From the NCBI GenBank assembly GCA_947471745.1, contig CANJKZ010000174.1:2418501-2482500 (forward strand): a stretch of 64,000 bases of DNA. The letters are read 5' to 3'. Source of the DNA: Closterium sp. Naga37s-1. Taxonomy: Eukaryota > Streptophyta > Zygnematophyceae > Desmidiales > Closteriaceae. A model generated the notes under the pieces. It ran no database searches, had not been told where the DNA came from, and saw only the letters and a list, made by a program, of their open reading frames with translations. This document shows, in pieces, positions 46,886-57,227 of this stretch (its first letter is position 1; every line of letters begins with the position of its first letter). The translations under genes and the position numbers were made by a program.

Positions 46886-48199
46886 CATTGATTGTGTTCC
46901 GTGTCTGGGGATCTCGAGCTTTTGTCCGCGATACTTCCGCGGACAAGCTGTCCTCCCGTGCCGTTCCCTGTGTCTTCCTTGGCTTCCCCCTTGACGCACC
47001 TGGGTGGCAGTTTTACCACCCTACCTCGCGTCGTGTTCTGTCCTCTCATGACGTCACGTTTGACGAGTCGGTATCCTACTATCGTCTCTTTCCCTACCGC
47101 ACTGCCTCTCTCTCCCCCCCGCCCCTCTTCCTAGCACCAGGTGCTCCTCTGGTAGACCCCCTCCCCCCTGAGGGTCCTGCCCCCTCAGGTGTGTCCCAGG
47201 TAGACCCTGTCGAGCCTGTCAAGGTAGCTGTCGACTCAGGTGCTGCTAGGGGTGCTGAGCCTGCGGGTGCGGGGCCTAGGGGTGCTGTGCCTGGGGTTGC
47301 TGAGTCTGAGGGTGCGGAGCCTGGGGGTGCTGAGCCTGAGCGTGTGGAGCCTGGGAGTGCTGAGCCTGGGGGTGCTGAGTCTGGGGGTGCTGAGCCTGAG
47401 GGTGCTGAGCCTGAGCGTGCTGAGTCTGGAGGTCCTCCGGGTGTCCCGTCACGGCGGGAGCCACTCTCTCCGTAGCGGCTACATGAGTGGTACGCTCGGC
47501 GCTGTAGCCGTGCTGCTGGAGCTACGGGGCCTGCTGCTGGAGGTGCTTCTGGAGCTGGAGCTGCTGGAGGTGCTGCTGGTGCTGGAGCTGCTGGAGCCGC
47601 TGGTCCTGGAGGTGCTGGTGCTGGAGGTACTGGCGCTGTTGGAGGTCCTACTGGTGTTGGAGCTGCTGGAGGTACTAGAGCAGCTGGTCCCAAAGGTGCT
47701 CTTACTGGAGGTACTGGAGCTATTGGGGCTCGTGGTGCTGCAGGAGTTGGAGCTGTAGGTGCTGGTGCTGTTGCTACTGGAGGTGCTGCTGGAGCTGGAG
47801 CTGTGGGTGCTGGAGCTGTTGCTACTGGAGGTGCTGCTGGAGCTGGAGCTGCTGGAGGTACTGGAGCTGGTGGTGCTGTGGGAGTTGTAGCTGGAGACCC
47901 TGGAGCTGAGGGTACTGGTGCTGTCTCTGCTGTTTCTGGAGGCGCTGCGCGGCCGCGGCCGTACTACATTCCGCTCCTTCAGCAGGTTCTTGGTCTCCCG
48001 CCTTCTACTGGTCCTACTCCTCCCTTACTGAGTCCACCGCCTGTCCAGTCACAGTCGCAGTTACAGCCAGCCTCTCTACTGCCTGGTCCCTCTCCGTACT
48101 CTGGACCGACTAGAGGTCTTATGGAGCGTCGTGAGCCTGAGTCTCGTCCTGCGTCGCCTGAGTCTCGTCCTGCGTCACCTGAGTCTCGTCCTGAGTCAC
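46886..48199 (+). pseudogene. Copia fragment G: integrase C-terminus to linker
   Basis: Starts within integrase (FRVWGSRAFVRDTSADKLSS), runs through the Pro tail, GAEPxGAE repeats, a TAG at 47473-47475 where intact copies have Gln, and the Gly/Ala linker (with a 48-bp internal duplication near 47750-47860) to PASPESRPESP. No LTR on either side. It stops at 48199 in a head-to-head junction with element H. Confidence 0.85.
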
Positions 48200-49838
48200 C
48201 AAGTTCGTAGAGAACGAGGGGAGGTGAAGACCTGACAGTGAGCCGGACGGAACCGCCGGACACGGGAGGACAGTGGAGGAACGGGCAACGACCGGGCCCC
48301 CGGAGGGGTCAGCCAGTCTGACCGGGACAAGTGCAGGGAGAGGAGTGAGGGTGGTGTTGTCACCAAAGAAACAGTGTGAGGCACGTGAGTCCAGCGTGAA
48401 GGTGTGCAAGGCCTCCGCCGGCGTAGTACCAGGGAGAGAAGACTCACCAGCACCTAGAGCAGCAACCTCTATACCTGGGTCAGGCGGCACACACCGGTAA
48501 CAGTCACCCTCAGCGCTAGCAGATAAAGCATATATAGCAGAAAGAATAGCATCATAGTCTAGGTCAAAGATCGCAACACCAGACCTTAGCAGCTCTGCCC
48601 AGTGGGGGCGCTCGACCTCATCACCAAACTCAGCACGCCACGCATCGTCGAGACGGGAGAAGCAGCGGTGTTGCGTGTGCGCCTTCCTGCATGTCTGTCC
48701 AGCACGGTCACCCGTGCGAATGACATACGGGCAGCTACCACTACCCCCAGAGGCCCCACGCTGAAACAGCCACTCACGAAGCTGCTGGGGCGAAGGGGTC
48801 TCGCTCCGACACTACTGCCGCTGCCGCTGGCCTCCTCCAAAACCTCCACGCTGAGCTCCAGTCCTACCGCCACCACTGCCACCGCAGCCACTACCGCCAC
48901 TCCCACCGCTCCCTCCACCGCTGCCACCAACGCCCCCACTCCCTCCACCACTCCCACCGCTGCCACCACCTCCACTGCCGCCACCGCCTCCACTGCTGCC
49001 CCCACCACCACTCCCGCTGCCCCCTCCACCACCCCTGCCACCCTTGCCCTTGCTGCTGCGGCGCTTCGCACTAGCAGAAGCAGCCCCAACATCCTCAGTA
49101 CTAAGGACGTCTACAGCAGCAGCAGAGGCGTAGGAGGGGGCAAGGGGGGAGGGGGAGCACCCCTCAAAGAAGGGCGTGCGCGGAGTGCCACGAGCAGCAC
49201 CTACAGCTACTACACTAGTCTCAGCTGCAAGGAGGTGCTGCTCGAGTAGGTCAATAGTGAGGGAGGTGGGGTCAAGGGAGAGGAAGTGGTCCCTGACAAA
49301 GCGCAGAGAGTCAAGAAGGCGGGTGACTATAAAGTAGAGAGTGATGTACATCGGGGGTGGGTGACTATAAAGTAGAGAGTGATGTACATTGCCCCTCTAG
49401 GAACTCTGCTGGGAGGGCAGCGCGGTAGCGAGCGTCGCTAGTGCGAAGGTGGGAAACCAGGTCCTCGACTGTGGCAAAGGCGGACAGCTCGGGGAACAGG
49501 TAGGGAGCAGCAGCAGCAGTGGCAGGCGAGGAGTAGCGAGAGACTACAGCGTCGTACAGTGTGTGCGCTATCCTGTGCTATCCGAAGTGAGCGCATTCGG
49601 CCAACGGGAGGTGGTTGCGAATGGCTAAGCGGGCAGCAGCGTCGCGTGTCAGCCACTGTGAACGAGTCGCACCGTCAGCTGTGGCTAGAGGGGCGGGAGT
49701 GGCGCCGGACGTGTGGTAAAAAAACGAAACACTGTCCCTAGAGTCGATCAGCAGGTACAGCTGCAGGTCGTCGAGCCACTCGTCAAACTGCAAGGGGCGT
49801 CCCTCGTGATCAAACGCGAGACCGCGGAGAGAAGCCAT
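48200..49838 (-). pseudogene. Copia-H gag and protease, broken
   Basis: Starts MASLRGLAFDHEGRPLQFDE at 49838. The capsid-like domain shifts frame near 49580, and 49330-49420 is a small internal duplication (GATGTACAT...GGTGGGTGACTATAAAGTAG). It then has the Gly-rich tail, the Cys/His module and protease with DSRA in place of DSGA (near 48385) and GDN in place of RDS. The Gly-to-Arg change next to the catalytic Asp should inactivate it. Ends at FSTNLV. Confidence 0.85.
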
Positions 49839-49849
49839 AGTGGCGCAGC

Positions 49850-50322
49850 ACGCAGGGCAAGCAGAGGCCTAGCAGCGCGGGGAACAGGGCAGGCAGCAGA
49901 CTACAGGAGGGGCGGCGCAAGGGCCTAGGGGACGGGCCGGGGCGAGCGGGCGAGGTGCTACGGGCCGGGGCTCGATAGCTAGGGGCGACAGGCTGCGGGG
50001 CCTAGGGGCGTTAGCCAGAGGCCTAGGGGCGACGGGCCGTGGGGCCTAGGGGCAACGGGCCCGAGGGCCTAAGGGCGACTGGCCACGGGGCCGAGAGAGA
50101 GGGGCCGGGGCGCGTAGGCTAGGGGCGACGGGCCGGGCGCGTAGCTAGGGTTGACGGACCGGGCGCGCATAGGCTCGGGGCGGCGGGCCGGGCGCGTAGA
50201 CTAGGGGCGACGGGCCGGGCGCGCGATGGCTAGGGGCGACGGGCCGGGCGCGTAGGCTAGGGGCAACGGGCCGGGCCACTGGGCCAGGAGAGACGGGATG
50301 GGCGCTTAGGCTAGGGGCGACG
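49850..50322 (-). repeat. Copia-H 5' leader repeat, first part
   Basis: GC-rich repeats of GGCTAGGGGCGACGGGCCGG and GGCGCGTA type. The same repeat continues at 63825-64000. Confidence 0.85.
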
Positions 50323-50453
50323 TGTCAGAATAGTGAAGGAATGAATGACTGAATAAACAAGCAGGTGGGTACAAGTAGGAAACCTAAAAGTGTTGTACCC
50401 TATATGAACTACCCCACTACAGCCTAAACAGACTATAGCATATAAGTTTGACA
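50323..50453 (-). repeat. 3' LTR of Copia-I
   Basis: 131 bp, next to the polypurine tract (TATGGGGGTG on the minus strand at 50454-50463). Confidence 0.95.
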
Positions 50454-50600
50454 CACCCCCATAGGCAAAGTGGGGGAGAACAAGAGGTCACAAGACCGGT
50501 CAAGAAAGGCAAAGCAAGCTCAGGGTGGATCACGACGTCACCACGCATTCTGAGCACAAGCAAATGGCCACAAGGCCAGTTCACATGCAGAGTTATATAA
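50454..50600 (-). promoter_or_regulatory. Copia-I 3' UTR stem-loops and polypurine tract
   Basis: Complements of GGTC-TTGT-GACC (50486-50497) and GGCC-TTGT-GGCC (50566-50577), with CCCCCA pairing with the polypurine tract. Confidence 0.8.
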
Positions 50601-50682
50601 AGGAGAACAAACAATACAGTGAACACAACCTAGCAAGTGTAAGCATGCAGGTATATGTATAGAGATCACAGTAGAAACAGAG

Positions 50683-52674
50683 TCAAGAAGTGAGCAAGTG
50701 AGGACAAGTAGGCACAAGACCTAGCATAGTACAAAAGCGCTGATGATCACAAGGCTGAAGTGCCTTGGTAAAGATATCAGCAGTGTTGGCATGAGTGGCC
50801 ACGTAAGCAAGACGAAGCAGACCACGCTGCTGCAACTCTCGAGCAAGGAAGTAGCGCAGAGCAATGTGCTTCGTTCTGTGCTCCAGTCTGTGCTCCTGAC
50901 ACAAGGCCAGCATGGCCTTGTTGTCGACGTACAGAACTGGAGGAGAACGAGGCGCCTCTCCCAAGTCGGTCAGCAAGTAGGTAAGCCAGCGTAACTCCTG
51001 TGCAGCCATGGCCCCAGCGTAGATCTCAGCCTCACAACTGGAGCTGAGAACAAAAGACGAGCGGGTAGACCGCCAAGAGACAGAGCCGGAGCCAAGGCTG
51101 AAGGTGTAACCCTGTGACGACCGCTGCGTAGCCAAGTCGTCAACCCAGGAAGCGTCGGCGTGACCAGTGAGGACAACTTGAGCCCGTCCTCCAAGCACGA
51201 GCCCCATGCCCGACGTACTGCACAAGTAACGCAGTACCCTCTTCGCAGCATCCCAGTGCACCTTTCGGTGCCTACCGGGAGCCACGTAGCAAGCCAGAAG
51301 GCTGAGAGGGTATGCGAGGTCAGGTCGAGTGCACGTCATCAGGTACATGAGGCAGCCCACAAGCTCTGGATACGGGCCACTCGGCTCTACGGACTCGTCC
51401 GAAGGTGGAGCTGAGAGCGAGTGACCGGTAGGCAGAGGAGTGGACTGTGGCGAGGAGTACGTGAAGCCGAAGCGCTGAAGGACCTGCTGCACCATGTGTG
51501 ACTGAGTCAAGGTAATGGTGCGCTGTGCTCTGTCCCGGGTGATCCACAAGCCAAGATAGCTTGTCAGCTCTCCCAGGTCTGTGCACGTGTGTCTCTTCTG
51601 CAGCTCCGACTTCACGTGGGCGAGTGCCTCAGTGTCAGCAGTAGCAAAGACCAAGTCGTCTACGTACACGAGAACGTAGAACGACGGCAGAGTGGTGTCG
51701 GTGCGTAGAAACAACGACGGGTCAGCAGTGGAAGGAGCAAAACCAAGAGCAGCAAGAGTCGTCCTGAGTGTGTCGTGCCACTCACGGGGTGCCTGGCGGA
51801 GACCGTAGACTAGCCGCCGGAGGCTCCACTGGGTACCTGCAGGAAACGACCCAGTAAAGCCAGGTGGGCGGCGCAGCCAGATCTCCTCATGCAGGCTGCC
51901 CTCTAGGAAGGGTGTGCTGAAGTCAAGTGAGTGTAACTCGTAGTCACGCTGAGCAGCAACGTGCAGTAGCACCCGAAGAGTGGTCATCTTCAGGGTAGGG
52001 GAGAAGGTCTGGAAGAAGTCAACTCCCTGTCGCTGATTGAAGCCTCGTGCAACGTAACGCGCCTTGAAGACAGGCAGAGAACCCGGCGGCTGCTTCACCC
52101 TGAAGATCCACATGCCACTGACGATGTTCGCCCCAGGCGGGGGAACCTCGTCGACGTAGGTGCCTGTGCACTTCCAAGAAGCTATCTCTGTGTCCATGGC
52201 TGCCTGCCACTGAGAGGAGTAGGGACCCTCTATCGCCTCTGCGTAAGAGCGCGGGGTCGGGATGTCTGGTGCATCCGGGTCTCCCTCAGGGGCAAGCAGC
52301 ATGGACACGAGATGAGGTACAGCAGCGGCAAAGCACTCAAAATCCTCCTGTCTGTCCTCAAGGACGTCCGTGCCAAGAGCACACTCACCCCTGACAGACA
52401 GAGGACAGACAGACGCAGACTCAGACTCAGCAACAAGACTAGTGGCGTAGTCTAGACGACAGGCGGCAGCAAAGTCAACAAGCTCAGCGACGAGAGCAGA
52501 CGCAGCAGAGGACTCAAACGAAGGGTCAGTGACAGCAGTGGCCAGAAAAATCGTGACAGTAGGACTAGCAGCATTAAGGGAGTCAGACTCTCGGTCCGGA
52601 CCGTCAGGAAGAGAGGACGCAAGAGGAGACGGCAGAGGGACACGCTGTGGAGCAGTGGAAGGACGCAGAGTCAT
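50683..52674 (-). CDS. Copia-I RT-RNase H, 663-aa open frame
   Basis: Open from Met 52674 (in the linker) to the normal C-terminus. Contains WQAAMDTEIASWKCTGTYVD, FKARYVARGFNQRQGVDFFQ, YVDD, HADASWVDD, CEAEIYAG, YVDNKA and TADIFTKALQP. There is a small change in the RNase H neighbourhood (SSFVLSSSCEA), but no catalytic residue is lost. It could fold, yet lacks a functional upstream polyprotein. Confidence 0.9.
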   Translation of the reverse strand: MTLRPSTAPQRVPLPSPLASSLPDGPDRESDSLNAASPTVTIFLATAVTDPSFESSAASALVAELVDFAAACRLDYATSLVAESESASVCPLSVRGECALGTDVLEDRQEDFECFAAAVPHLVSMLLAPEGDPDAPDIPTPRSYAEAIEGPYSSQWQAAMDTEIASWKCTGTYVDEVPPPGANIVSGMWIFRVKQPPGSLPVFKARYVARGFNQRQGVDFFQTFSPTLKMTTLRVLLHVAAQRDYELHSLDFSTPFLEGSLHEEIWLRRPPGFTGSFPAGTQWSLRRLVYGLRQAPREWHDTLRTTLAALGFAPSTADPSLFLRTDTTLPSFYVLVYVDDLVFATADTEALAHVKSELQKRHTCTDLGELTSYLGLWITRDRAQRTITLTQSHMVQQVLQRFGFTYSSPQSTPLPTGHSLSAPPSDESVEPSGPYPELVGCLMYLMTCTRPDLAYPLSLLACYVAPGRHRKVHWDAAKRVLRYLCSTSGMGLVLGGRAQVVLTGHADASWVDDLATQRSSQGYTFSLGSGSVSWRSTRSSFVLSSSCEAEIYAGAMAAQELRWLTYLLTDLGEAPRSPPVLYVDNKAMLALCQEHRLEHRTKHIALRYFLARELQQRGLLRLAYVATHANTADIFTKALQPCDHQRFCTMLGLVPTCPHLLTS

Positions 52675-54251
52675 AGAGTGAGTGCCGGGGATAGGAGGAG
52701 GACGCTGACGCGGAACACGATGACCAGTGCAAACAGCGCGGACAGGCGACTCAGGACGAGACTCAGGTGACGCAAGACGCGACTCAGGCGACGCAGGACG
52801 AGACTCAGGCTCACGACACTCCGTAAGACCTCTAGTCGGTCCAGAGTAAGGGGAGGGACCAGGCAGTGGAGAGGCTGGCTGTAACTACGACTGTGACTGG
52901 ACAGGCGGTGGACTCAGTAAGGGAGGAGTAGGACCAGTAGAAGGCGGGAGACCAAGAACCTGCAGAGTAGGTGTGGTCTCCGGCAAGGAGACACGAGGCT
53001 GAAGGTTGATCTGATGCGCAGCGTACTGAACCGCAAACAGCCACAGAAAATGGGGAGCAGCCGCATGGATCATGGACGTACGAGCGACGTCCATGACCAT
53101 GCCAATGCGGTGCTCAGCAATCCCATTTTGCTGTGGGGAGGCCGGAAGCGTGAACGTCTGGCGGATGCCCTCCGCACGACAGAAAGCCCTCTGAAGGTCG
53201 GAGGAAAACTCACCACCTCTGTCTGAGTGCAGACGCAGAACAGGAAGGTCCGAGCCGAAACTCTCGCTGAGCTGGCAACGGGTACCGCGGATCCAGTCGA
53301 TCAACACCTCAGTGACCTCACCCTTGCAGCGCAAGGGGAAGACTGTGGTGTAACGCGAGTAGTCGTCAACAACCAGCAAGAAGTAACGCTCGTGACCCTG
53401 TCCACGGACGCGGGCTGGGCCCCACACGTCCATGTGAAGAGTCTGCAGGGGAGCCTATGTCGGAGGGAACTCGGAGGAGTGAGGAGCGGCGCGCTGCCGC
53501 CCCTCGACACAAGGAACACAGGTAGGGGCAGGCCCCAGAGGAAGGGGAGGGAGGGACCGGGGGAGACCAGAGACAAGGGTACGGGAGGCCATACCTCGAA
53601 GACGAGGCAGGGAGGGGTGACCAAGGCGGTGGTGCCAAAGGAGAGTCTCGTGTGACAGAGGACGATACGAGCAGGGGTCAGACGCTGGACTAGACCTGGA
53701 CGCGGCAGCAAACACCTGAAGGTCAGCTCCACTCACCAAGTTCGTAGAGAACAAGGGGAGGTGGATTCCCGACAGCAAGCCCGACGGGGCCGCAGGACAC
53801 GGTAGAACCGTGGAAGAGTGCGCAAGGACTGGGCCCCAGAGGGGTCAGCCAGGGAGACCGCGACAGGCCGACTGAGCGGTGTGAGTGTGGTGCTGTCGCG
53901 AAAGAAAGAGCGCGAAGCACCAGAGTCAAGTGTGAAAGCGTGCAAGGCCTCAGTAGGTGCAGTACTAGAGAGAGCAGACTCACCAGCACCTGGAGCAGCA
54001 GACTCACCAGTACCTGGAGCAGCAGACTCACTAGCACCTAGAGCAGCAACCTCAATGCCCGGGACGGGGGGAACACACAGATAGCAGTCACCATCAGCAC
54101 TATCAGTCAAAGCATACATGGCAGCAAGGATAGCATCGAAATCAAGATCAAAGATAGCAACATTCTGCCTAAGCAGATCACCCCAGCGAGGGAGCTCAAC
54201 AGCGTCAGGAAACTGGGCGCGCCAGGCGTCAGTCAGGCGACCGAAGCAGCG
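52675..54251 (-). pseudogene. Copia-I protease-integrase region with deletions
   Basis: Contains protease HAFTLDSGASRSFF (near 53930), a frameshift at GAQSLRTLP, a deletion joining SGADLQ to VFAAASRS (about 53725), the pre-integrase motif, a TAG near 53457, integrase with HSDRGGEF and NGIAEHRIG, then a deletion joining ETTPTL to QVLGLPP (about 52962) that removes the integrase C-terminus and most of the linker. A TAG at 52885-52887 replaces Gln. Confidence 0.85.
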
Positions 54252-55425
54252 CTACGCAGTGTGTGGTAGCCCGCACGTCTCCCCACGGCGCCCGCCGGTG
54301 CGAATAACGTAAGTGCAGGGACCAACACCCCCAGACCTCACACGCCCAGCGTACCACGCACAAAGCTGCTGGGCCGACGGGGTCTCACGGGAACGCTGCT
54401 GCTGCTGGCGCTGGCTACCACCAAAGCCTCCACGCTGCGCGGCTCCACCTCGACCAGCACCACCGCCGCCGCCACCTCCACCACCGCTGCCTCCACCTCC
54501 GCTGCCGCTGCCTCCACTACTCCCACCGCCGCCACCAAAGCCCCCACTCCCGCCACCACCCCCACCTCCACCGCCACCCCCTCCGCCTCCTCCACCACCC
54601 CCTACGCCGCCCCCACCGTCCCCTCCACCACCCTTGCCCCCCTTGCCCTTGCTGTTGTGGCGCCTCCCACTAGGAGCAGACGCAGCCCCGACCTCCTCAG
54701 CGCGAACGAGGTCGACAGCAGCAGCAGAAGCAACAGAGGGGAGAAGGGGGACAGGGGAACAGCCCTCAAAGAAAGGGGCGCGAGGGTCGCCGCGAGAAGC
54801 AGCCACAGCTAAGATACTCTTCTCAGCTGCAGTGAGGCGCTCCTCTAGCAGGTTGACGGTGAGCTCGGTGGGGCAAAGGGAGAGAAAGTGGTCCCTGACT
54901 GAAGCAAGGGAGTCAGGGAGGCGGGTGACTAGGTAGTAAAGGGTGATGTACATGGGGGGGGGGGTTCTTGGCACAGAACTCAGTGGGAAGCGCAACGCGG
55001 TAGCGGGCGTCACTAGTGCGAAGGTGAGTAATGAGGTCAGCGACTGTGGCAAAGGCGGCAAGGTCAGGGAAAAGGTACGGCAGCATGAGGCGGCTGAGGG
55101 CAGCAGTGGCAGGGGAGGAGTAGCGTGCTACGACAGCGTCATACAAAGACTGAGCAGTCTTGTACTGGCCAAAGTGCGCGCGCTCAGCAGACGGCAGGTG
55201 ACTACGAACAGCAAGGCGAGCAACAGCATCACGAGTGGTGCACTGCGAGCGAACCGTAATGTCAGCAGTGGCAGCAGGTGCAGTAGAGACTCCGGACGTG
55301 TGATCGAAAAGGGATACCCCGTCCCTAGAGTCACACTGAAGGAAGAGCTGCAGGTCGTCAACCCACACGTGAAAGTCAACCGCACGCCCCTCAGCATCAA
55401 AGGTAAGAACAGTAGGGGTAGCCAT
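54252..55425 (-). pseudogene. Copia-I gag, frameshifted in a G11/C11 run
   Basis: Starts MATPTVLTFDAEGRAVDFHV at 55425. The frame is lost at the 11-base run 54954-54964 and continues in another frame (MYITLYYLVTRLPDSL) through the Gly tract and the Cys/His module (CTYVIRTGGRRGETC, H) to a TAG at 54252-54254 where Gln precedes the last Cys. The break lies at the same place as in Copia-D. Confidence 0.9.
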
Positions 55426-55444
55426 AGCGGCAGTAGGAGCAGTA

Positions 55445-55865
55445 GCAGCAGTAGCAGCAGTGGCAGCAGAAGCAGCAGTAGCAGCAGGAGCAGTGCAGGC
55501 AGGGCAGTGCAGCTCAGTGGGGCGGCGCGGCTCGGCAGGGCGGCGCGGCTCGGCAGGGCGGCGCGGCTCGGCTGGGCGGCGCGGCTTGGCAGGGCGGCGC
55601 GGCTCGGCTGGGCGGCGCGGCTCGGCTCGAGGCGGCGCGGCGCGGCAGGGTGCTTACCAGGGGCGGGTGCAGGGCAGGGCCGCAGCTGGCGGTTTAGGTC
55701 AGGGCCGCGACCGGGGCGGCAGCAGGGCAGGGCCGCGACAGGGCGGCTGCAGGGTAGGGCTGCGACTTGGGGCGGCAGCAGGGCAAGGCCGCGACAGGGC
55801 GGCAAAGGCAGGGCCGCGACGAGCGGAGAAGGGCCAGCGACGGGCGGCGACGGGCCGGCGACGGG
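55445..55865 (-). repeat. Copia-I 5' leader, gag-proximal part
   Basis: GCAGCAG-type repeats (55430-55500), then GGGCGGCGCGGCTCGGC units of 17-18 bp (55510-55640) and GGGCAGGGCCGCGAC units; continues at 63308 after Copia-J. Confidence 0.9.
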
Positions 55866-55870
55866 CGGCG

Positions 55871-56003
55871 TGTCAAACTTATGTCTGCTATGGTCTATTT
55901 AGGCTGTAGTGGGGTAGCTCTTAGAGCGTACAACACTTATGTGTTTCCTATTTGTACCCATCTCATTTCTAGTTCATTCATTCTTTCGTCTATCCTTCTC
56001 ACA
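55871..56003 (+). repeat. 5' LTR of Copia-J
   Basis: 133 bp, TGTCAAACTTATG...TTCTCACA. Confidence 0.95.
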
Positions 56004-56037
56004 TGGTATAGAGCTAGTTTCGTAAAAAGGGCCCACC
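56004..56037 (+). promoter_or_regulatory. Copia-J primer site and GGGCCCACC motif
   Basis: TGGTATAGAGC directly follows the LTR (iMet-type with one base changed or missing); GGGCCCACC is at 56029-56037. Confidence 0.75.
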
Positions 56038-56109
56038 ACTGAAATTCTTCACTGCCTGCTTGACGCGCGCGTCGCGCCTTCCCTTCGAGGCCCGTCGCGG
56101 CCCCTGCGC

Positions 56110-57130
56110 CTGCCCTTAGAGCCAGCGCCCGCCCCGTAAGGCCCCCTTTTCCGGCCCAGTGAGGCCCCGTAAGGCCTCGTTAGGCCCCGTAAGGCCCCTT
56201 AAGGCCCCGTTTACGGCCCCGTTTAAGGCCCCGTAAGGCCCTGTAAGGCCCCGTAAGGCCCCGTAAGGCCCCGTTTACGGCCCCGTTTAAGGCCCCGTAA
56301 GGCCCCGTAAGGTCCCGTAAGGCCCCGTAAGGCCCCGTAAGGCCCCGTTTACGGCCCCGTTTAAGGCCCCGTAAGGCCCCGTAAGGCCCCGTTTACGGCC
56401 CCGTTTAAGGCCCCGTAAAGCCCCGTAAGGCCCTGTAAGGCCCCGTCAGGCTCCGTTTAAAGCCCCGTTAGGCCCCGTAAGGCCCTGCAAGGCCCCGTCA
56501 GGCCCCGTCAGGCCCCGTTTGCGGCCCCGTCAGGCCCCGTTAGGCCCCGTCAGGCCCCGTTAGAGGCCCCGTACGGCCCCGTCAGGACCCGTTAGCGGCC
56601 CCGTCCGGCCCTGCCCCGGCCCTACCCCAACCTGTCGCGGCCCTGCGCCGGCCCTGCTGCGGCCCTGTCGCAGCTCTGCCCCGACCCTGCTCCGGCACTG
56701 TTGCGGCCCTGCCCCGGCCCTCGCCCCGACCCTGTCTTGGCCCTGCCCCGGCCCTGCTCCTGCACTGCCGCGGCCCGGCCCCGGCCCTGCCCCGGACCTG
56801 TCGCGGCCCCGTCCCGGCCCTGCTCCGACCCTGCCCCGGCCCTGCCCCGGCCCTGCACCCTGCCCCGGACCTACCCCGGCCCTGCCCCGACCCTGCCCCG
56901 GCCCTGCACCCTGCCCCGGCCCTGCCCCGGCCCTGCCCCGGCCCTGCCCCAGCCCTGCCCCGGCCCTGCCCCGGCCCTGCCCCGGCCCTGCCCCCTGCCC
57001 CGGCCCTGCCCCGGCTCTGCCTCGGCCCTGCCCCTGCCCTGCTCCTGCACTGTCGCGGCCCTGCCCAACCCGGCCCCGGATCTTTTGCGGCCCGGCCCCG
57101 GCCCTACCCCGGCCCTGCCCTAGCCTCGCC
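56110..57130 (+). repeat. Copia-J 5' leader minisatellites
   Basis: First a 10-bp repeat GGCCCCGTAA with GGCCCCGTTTACGGCCCCGT variants (56110-56600), then CCCTGCCCCGG repeats (56620-57120). Quite unlike the leaders of the other elements, although in the same position. Confidence 0.95.
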
Positions 57131-57227
57131 ACTGGTAAGAGCGCCGCACTGCCGAGCCGCGCCGCCCTGCCTAGCCTGCCCTGCTGAGTTGCACTGCTGC
57201 TGCTGCTAGCCTGCTGCTGCTCCTGTC

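Larger units (their letters stand above)
48200..50322 (-). mobile_element. Copia-H: 5' half of a minus-strand element, leader split by Copia-I
   Basis: Carries gag and protease (48200-49838) and a GC-rich leader (49850-50322) that resumes at 63825 beyond Copia-I. Its 5' LTR should lie to the right of the window. Everything after the protease is missing: at 48200 it is fused to fragment G in the opposite orientation. Confidence 0.85.
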
